Below are positions 5,211-7,918 of a stretch of DNA of 7,918 bases, in pieces. Source of the stretch: Bryobacterales bacterium (lineage in GTDB: Bacteria; Acidobacteriota; Terriglobia; Bryobacterales; Bryobacteraceae); NCBI GenBank assembly GCA_003487005.1, contig DNFG01000053.1:1-7918 (forward strand), given 5' to 3'. Made by a program: the position numbers and the translations under genes. The notes below the pieces were generated by a model. It worked only from the letters and a program-made list of their open reading frames with translations, was not told the DNA's origin and did not search any database. The first letter of the stretch is position 1. Every line of letters begins with the position of its first letter.

Positions 5211-7178
5211 ATGACGCCCCTCCGCTGCTTGCTGCCCGCTCTGCTGCTGCTCGCTTCTCTGCTGTCCGCCGCGGTCAGCCGCGTTGAAATACACGAGCGC
5301 TCGCCGGTTCTCGACGGCCAATCCTTCGGGACCGCCGGCGCCTACGAGCGCGTCGTCGCCCGCGTCCACTTCGAAATCGACCCCAAATCCCCCGCCAACC
5401 GCGAGATCCGCGACCTCGCCCTCGCCCCCCTCAATCCGCGTGGACTCGTCGAGTTCTCCGCCGATCTCTACCTCCTCAAACCCGTCGACCCCGCCCGCGC
5501 CAATGGAACCCTCCTCCTCGAAGTCCCCAATCGCGGCGGCAAGGCCATGCTCAACCGCTTCCAGTACGCCCATTCTGCACTCGACCCCCGCACCGCCGCA
5601 CACTTCGGCGAAGATCCCTGGTTAATGCGGGATGGTTTCACCCTCGCCTGGCTCGGCTGGCAGTGGGATGTGCCGAACCGCAAAGACCTCCTCCGTCTCC
5701 ATGCCCCCATCGCCACCCGTGCCGGCCAGCCCATCACCGGCCTCGTCCGTGCCGAATTCATCCCCTCGGCGACCGTCAGCGAAATGCCCCTCGGTGATCG
5801 CGACCATCTCGCCTACCCGGCACTCGCCGGATCGCCCGCCACCCTCTTCGCCCGCACCGCCGTCGAGGGCCCCCGCCGCGAAATCCCCGCCTCCGCCTGG
5901 CGCTTCAATACCGCCCGCACAGCCATCATTATGGACGCCGGCTTCGAACCCGGCGTCATCTACGAAGCCGTCTACACCGCCCGCGACCCGCGCATCGCCG
6001 GACTCAGCCTCGCCGCCTTCCGCGATCTCGCCGCCTGGCTCAAATATGACGCCCCCTCCAAATCCCCCCTCGCCGGCGATCCCCGCCTCGTCCGCCGCGC
6101 CATCGCCTTCGGCATCTCCCAGTCCGGCCGCTTCCTCCGTACCTTCCTCTATTACGGCTTCAACGCCTGCGAGCAGGGCCGCCCCGCCTTCGATGCCCTC
6201 TGGGCCGACGTCGCCGGCGCCGGCCGGGGCAGCTTCAACCACCGCTTTGCTCAAGCCTCCCGCGACGGCTACGCCTACTTCAACACTCTCTACCCGACCG
6301 ACCTGTTCCCCTTCACGGACCTCCCCCAATCCGACTCCGCCACCGGTCTCCGCGACAGCCTCCTCGAACGAACCCCGCCCGAACTCCGCCCCAAAATCGT
6401 CTACACCCACGGCTCCGCCGAATACTGGAGCCGCGCCGCCGCCCTCATTCACACCACCCCGGACGGCCGCGCCGACGCGCCCATCGCTCCGAATGTCCGC
6501 ATTTATGCCCTCAGCGGCGCTCAACACGGCCCCGGTTCCTGGCCCCCAAAGCGCTCCGGCACTCAATATCTCGTCAACCCGCTCGATCACCGCCCCCTCC
6601 ATCGCGCCGTTCTCGCCGCCCTCCATGACTGGGTCCGCTTCGGCCTCGAGCCTCCCGCCTCCGTCTATCCCCGCATCGACCGCCACGAACTCGTTCCCCG
6701 CGCCAGGCTACAGTTCGCCGGGCCCGATGGCGTCCAGGCCCCGCCCCGGCCCAAACTGACCCATCCCATGGACTTCGGTCCCGGTTTCCGACTCCAGGGC
6801 GTCATCTCCGTCGAACCGCCCGCTCTCGCCTCGCCCTACCCGCTCCTCGTCCCCCAGGCCGCGCCGGACGGCATCGACGCCGGCGGCATCCGCCTCCCCG
6901 AAATCCTTGAACCCCTCGGCATCTATACCGGCTGGAACCTCCGCGCCCCCGAGACCGGATCCCCCGGAGAACTCGCGGGCCTTTCCGGCTCCTTCTTCCC
7001 CTCGACCCCCGCGCAAATCCGCGCTCGCTACGCCACCCGCGATGACTATCTGGACAAAATCGACCAGGCCGCCGCCCTGCTCGAACACCGCCGTTTCCTC
7101 CTCCCGGCCGACCGCGCCCGGCTTCGGGACAACGCCGCCAACGCCTGGGATCTCGTCACTTCCGGCCAGTTGCGCTGA
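5211..7178 (+). CDS. Secreted alpha/beta hydrolase-domain protein (Abhydrolase_10-like)
   Basis: A 655-residue protein with a clear signal peptide (residues 1 to about 21; hydrophobic core LLPALLLLASLLSA), so it acts outside the cytoplasm. The N-terminal half begins VEIHERSPVLDGQSFGTAGAYE (25-46), as in the large 'alpha/beta hydrolase domain-containing' proteins common in Acidobacteriota and some Proteobacteria. The nucleophile elbow is GISQSGRFLR (301-310), with Ser303 the likely nucleophile. A candidate catalytic histidine is His439 in GAQHG (437-440 region), and Glu404 in THGSAEYW (399-406) is a possible acid. The elbow is G-x-S-x-S rather than G-x-S-x-G. The substrate is unknown; ester hydrolysis is inferred only from the fold. 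It starts 36 nt after the Asp-box gene, probably from its own promoter. No terminator is evident in the 9 nt before the groES promoter. Confidence 0.85.
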   Translation: MTPLRCLLPALLLLASLLSAAVSRVEIHERSPVLDGQSFGTAGAYERVVARVHFEIDPKSPANREIRDLALAPLNPRGLVEFSADLYLLKPVDPARANGTLLLEVPNRGGKAMLNRFQYAHSALDPRTAAHFGEDPWLMRDGFTLAWLGWQWDVPNRKDLLRLHAPIATRAGQPITGLVRAEFIPSATVSEMPLGDRDHLAYPALAGSPATLFARTAVEGPRREIPASAWRFNTARTAIIMDAGFEPGVIYEAVYTARDPRIAGLSLAAFRDLAAWLKYDAPSKSPLAGDPRLVRRAIAFGISQSGRFLRTFLYYGFNACEQGRPAFDALWADVAGAGRGSFNHRFAQASRDGYAYFNTLYPTDLFPFTDLPQSDSATGLRDSLLERTPPELRPKIVYTHGSAEYWSRAAALIHTTPDGRADAPIAPNVRIYALSGAQHGPGSWPPKRSGTQYLVNPLDHRPLHRAVLAALHDWVRFGLEPPASVYPRIDRHELVPRARLQFAGPDGVQAPPRPKLTHPMDFGPGFRLQGVISVEPPALASPYPLLVPQAAPDGIDAGGIRLPEILEPLGIYTGWNLRAPETGSPGELAGLSGSFFPSTPAQIRARYATRDDYLDKIDQAAALLEHRRFLLPADRARLRDNAANAWDLVTSGQLR

Positions 7179-7187
7179 CCCCGAGGT

Positions 7188-7217
7188 TTGACACCCTGTT
7201 CTCCGCCTCCCTACAAT
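7188..7217 (+). promoter_or_regulatory. Sigma70-type promoter of groES
   Basis: TTGACA (7188-7193), an 18-nt spacer, and TACAAT (7212-7217) are a near-consensus vegetative promoter. Transcription should begin near 7224, giving groES a leader of about 90 nt. The promoter lies 10 nt past the stop of the hydrolase gene. No full CIRCE or other heat-shock operator is seen next to it. Confidence 0.8.
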
Positions 7218-7223
7218 GCCTAG

Positions 7224-7247
7224 ATGAGGCACCGCGTCCGCGCGTGA
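7224..7247 (+). other. Seven-codon reading frame at the predicted groES transcript start
   Basis: ATG at 7224 opens a frame encoding MRHRVRA and ends in TGA. It starts 6 nt after the TACAAT box, so it would sit at the very 5' end of the groES message, the same spacing as the CATAAT-ATG upstream of the hydrolase. It could be a leaderless leader peptide or chance. Three of its seven residues are arginine. There is no evidence that it is translated. Confidence 0.2.
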
Positions 7248-7315
7248 GCGCCAGGGCCCGGGAGCCGAAATCGCTTTCCCGGCGTCTAAACAGGTGAAGA
7301 AGAAGGAGTGCTCAG

Positions 7316-7603
7316 ATGAACTTGCGCCCGCTGCACGATCGTGTGCTCGTTAAACGCCTGGAAGGGGCCGAAACCACCGCCAGCGGCCTGTTCATCCCCG
7401 ATAGCGCGAAGGAAAAGCCCCAGCAGGGCACCATCGTCGCCGCCGGCGACGGCCGCCTGCTCAAGAACGGCCAGCGGATCGCCCTCGATGTCCACGCGGG
7501 TGACCGCATCCTCTTTGGCAAGTATTCCGGCTCGGAAGTCACCGTCGCCGGCGAAGAATTGATCATCCTCCGCGAGGACGAAATCCTCGCCGTGCTCGGC
7601 TAG
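7316..7603 (+). CDS. groES: 10 kDa co-chaperonin GroES
   Basis: A 95-residue protein of full GroES length. MNLRPLHDRVLVKR (1-14) is the family opening. The mobile loop spans about residues 16-33, with GLFIP (24-28) at the site that contacts GroEL. QQGTIVAAGDGR (36-47) and GDRILFGKYSGSEV (62-75) are core motifs, and EELIILREDEILAVL (80-94) is the usual C-terminus. Seven GroES subunits cap GroEL to enclose folding substrates in the cytoplasm. AAGGAG (7303-7308) lies 7 nt before the ATG, and a strong promoter is 98 nt upstream. groEL, normally the next gene, is absent: an OmpH/Skp-like gene follows after 44 nt. Confidence 0.97.
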   Translation: MNLRPLHDRVLVKRLEGAETTASGLFIPDSAKEKPQQGTIVAAGDGRLLKNGQRIALDVHAGDRILFGKYSGSEVTVAGEELIILREDEILAVLG

Positions 7604-7647
7604 CCGCCAGCCCCTCTGGAGTTCGTCACAGGAGTCGAATTAGTCCC

Positions 7648-7918
7648 ATGATTTCCAAGCGTTTGAATACCCTGGCGGCCATCGCCGCTTTTGCCCTCGC
7701 CTTCGCCCTCCCCGCCAGCGCCCAACTCAAGGTGGCCGTCGTGGACCTCCAGAAGGCCCTCCAGCAGACCGCCGAGATCAAGCAGGCCGAAGCCGACCTC
7801 AAAGCCCGCTTCGGACCCCGCCAGGAACAGGTCGCCACCCTCGAGAAAGAAATCGCCAAATTGCAGCAGGATGCCGAACAGGGCCAGGGCAAGTACACCG
7901 AAGCCGCCATGGCCGAGA
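7648..7918 (+). CDS. OmpH/Skp-family periplasmic chaperone, N-terminal 90 residues (3' end outside window)
   Basis: The frame is open to the window edge. Residues 1 to about 25 (MISKRLNTLAAIAAFALAF, then ALPASA) are a classical signal peptide with an A-x-A cleavage site before Gln26. The mature start, QLKVAVVDLQKALQQTAEIKQ (26-46), is the OmpH/Skp signature. From about residue 44 on, charged heptad-like sequence (QVATLEKEIAKLQQD) forms the start of the long coiled-coil arms. Skp-family trimers hold unfolded outer-membrane proteins in the periplasm, implying a Gram-negative envelope. AGGAG at 7630-7634 is 13 nt before the ATG, a long spacing, but no better start fits the signal peptide. The gene probably shares the groES transcript. 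Family length is usually 160-200 residues, so about half is missing. Confidence 0.87.
   Translation, partial: MISKRLNTLAAIAAFALAFALPASAQLKVAVVDLQKALQQTAEIKQAEADLKARFGPRQEQVATLEKEIAKLQQDAEQGQGKYTEAAMAE

Noticed and set aside
4069..5214. Plus-strand Pro/Ser/Ala-rich open frame (381 codons) overlapping the Asp-box gene
   Set aside because: It is a frame-shifted reading of CCC/TCC/GCC-rich codons; the Asp-box frame has the ribosome binding site and recognisable repeats.
4368..5603. Long minus-strand open frame (411 codons) under the Asp-box and hydrolase genes
   Set aside because: It encodes Gly/Ala/Glu/Val-rich low-complexity sequence with no motif and is the antisense mirror of C-ending codons. 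The plus strand there has clear Asp-boxes and a signal peptide.
5622..6686. Minus-strand open frame (354 codons) opposite the hydrolase gene
   Set aside because: Same mirror effect: glycine-rich low-complexity translation, no initiation signal, and lying wholly under a well-supported gene.
7306..7314. GAGTGCTCA before groES resembles the right half of a CIRCE heat-shock operator
   Set aside because: The matching left half (TTAGCACTC) is not found 9 nt upstream, and the bases overlap the AAGGAG ribosome binding site, which explains them.

Overview
The window is high-GC bacterial DNA with eight complete or nearly complete housekeeping and accessory genes plus two genes cut by the window edges. 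Nothing seen is plasmid, phage, transposon or CRISPR material. The organism cannot be named from the sequence alone. The right part (about 3.7 kb onward) resembles Acidobacteriota of the Solibacter/Bryobacter type: a very C-rich coding strand, CTC/CCC/GCC codons dominating, a large secreted alpha/beta-hydrolase-domain protein, and -10 boxes placed just before start codons. The left part has a more balanced codon choice, and its S10 protein carries a [20 protein letters not shown] stretch that, from memory, is not what I expect in Acidobacteriota. An Armatimonadota-like source is a guess, so the window may be heterogeneous or chimeric.

Layout, left part. On the minus strand are the first 315 residues of a secreted DUF5916/CBM9-like protein (945 to 1). 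Upstream of it lies a stand-alone rpsJ (1363 to 1052) closed by a strong intrinsic terminator. Divergent from rpsJ is a tight plus-strand operon livF-rimI-tsaD (1526-3677), with a 3-nt gap and a 14-nt overlap. It combines an orphan branched-chain amino acid transporter ATPase with two translation-related enzymes. A perfect 17-bp dyad sits against the livF start codon.

Layout, right part. A MoaD/ThiS-like ubiquitin-fold protein ending in Gly-Gly is coupled to a cytoplasmic six-Asp-box propeller protein; the Gly-Gly codons of the first form the ribosome binding site of the second. Next come a secreted 655-residue alpha/beta hydrolase-domain protein, probably on a leaderless transcript, and then a good sigma70-type promoter, groES without groEL, and the start of an OmpH/Skp periplasmic chaperone gene.

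The points most worth attention are the unexplained MoaD-like/Asp-box pair, the isolated rpsJ, the compositional change near 3.55-3.78 kb, and the unusual groES context. No clearly new multi-gene defence or mobile system is visible. The MoaD-like/Asp-box pair is the best candidate for an uncharacterised system.
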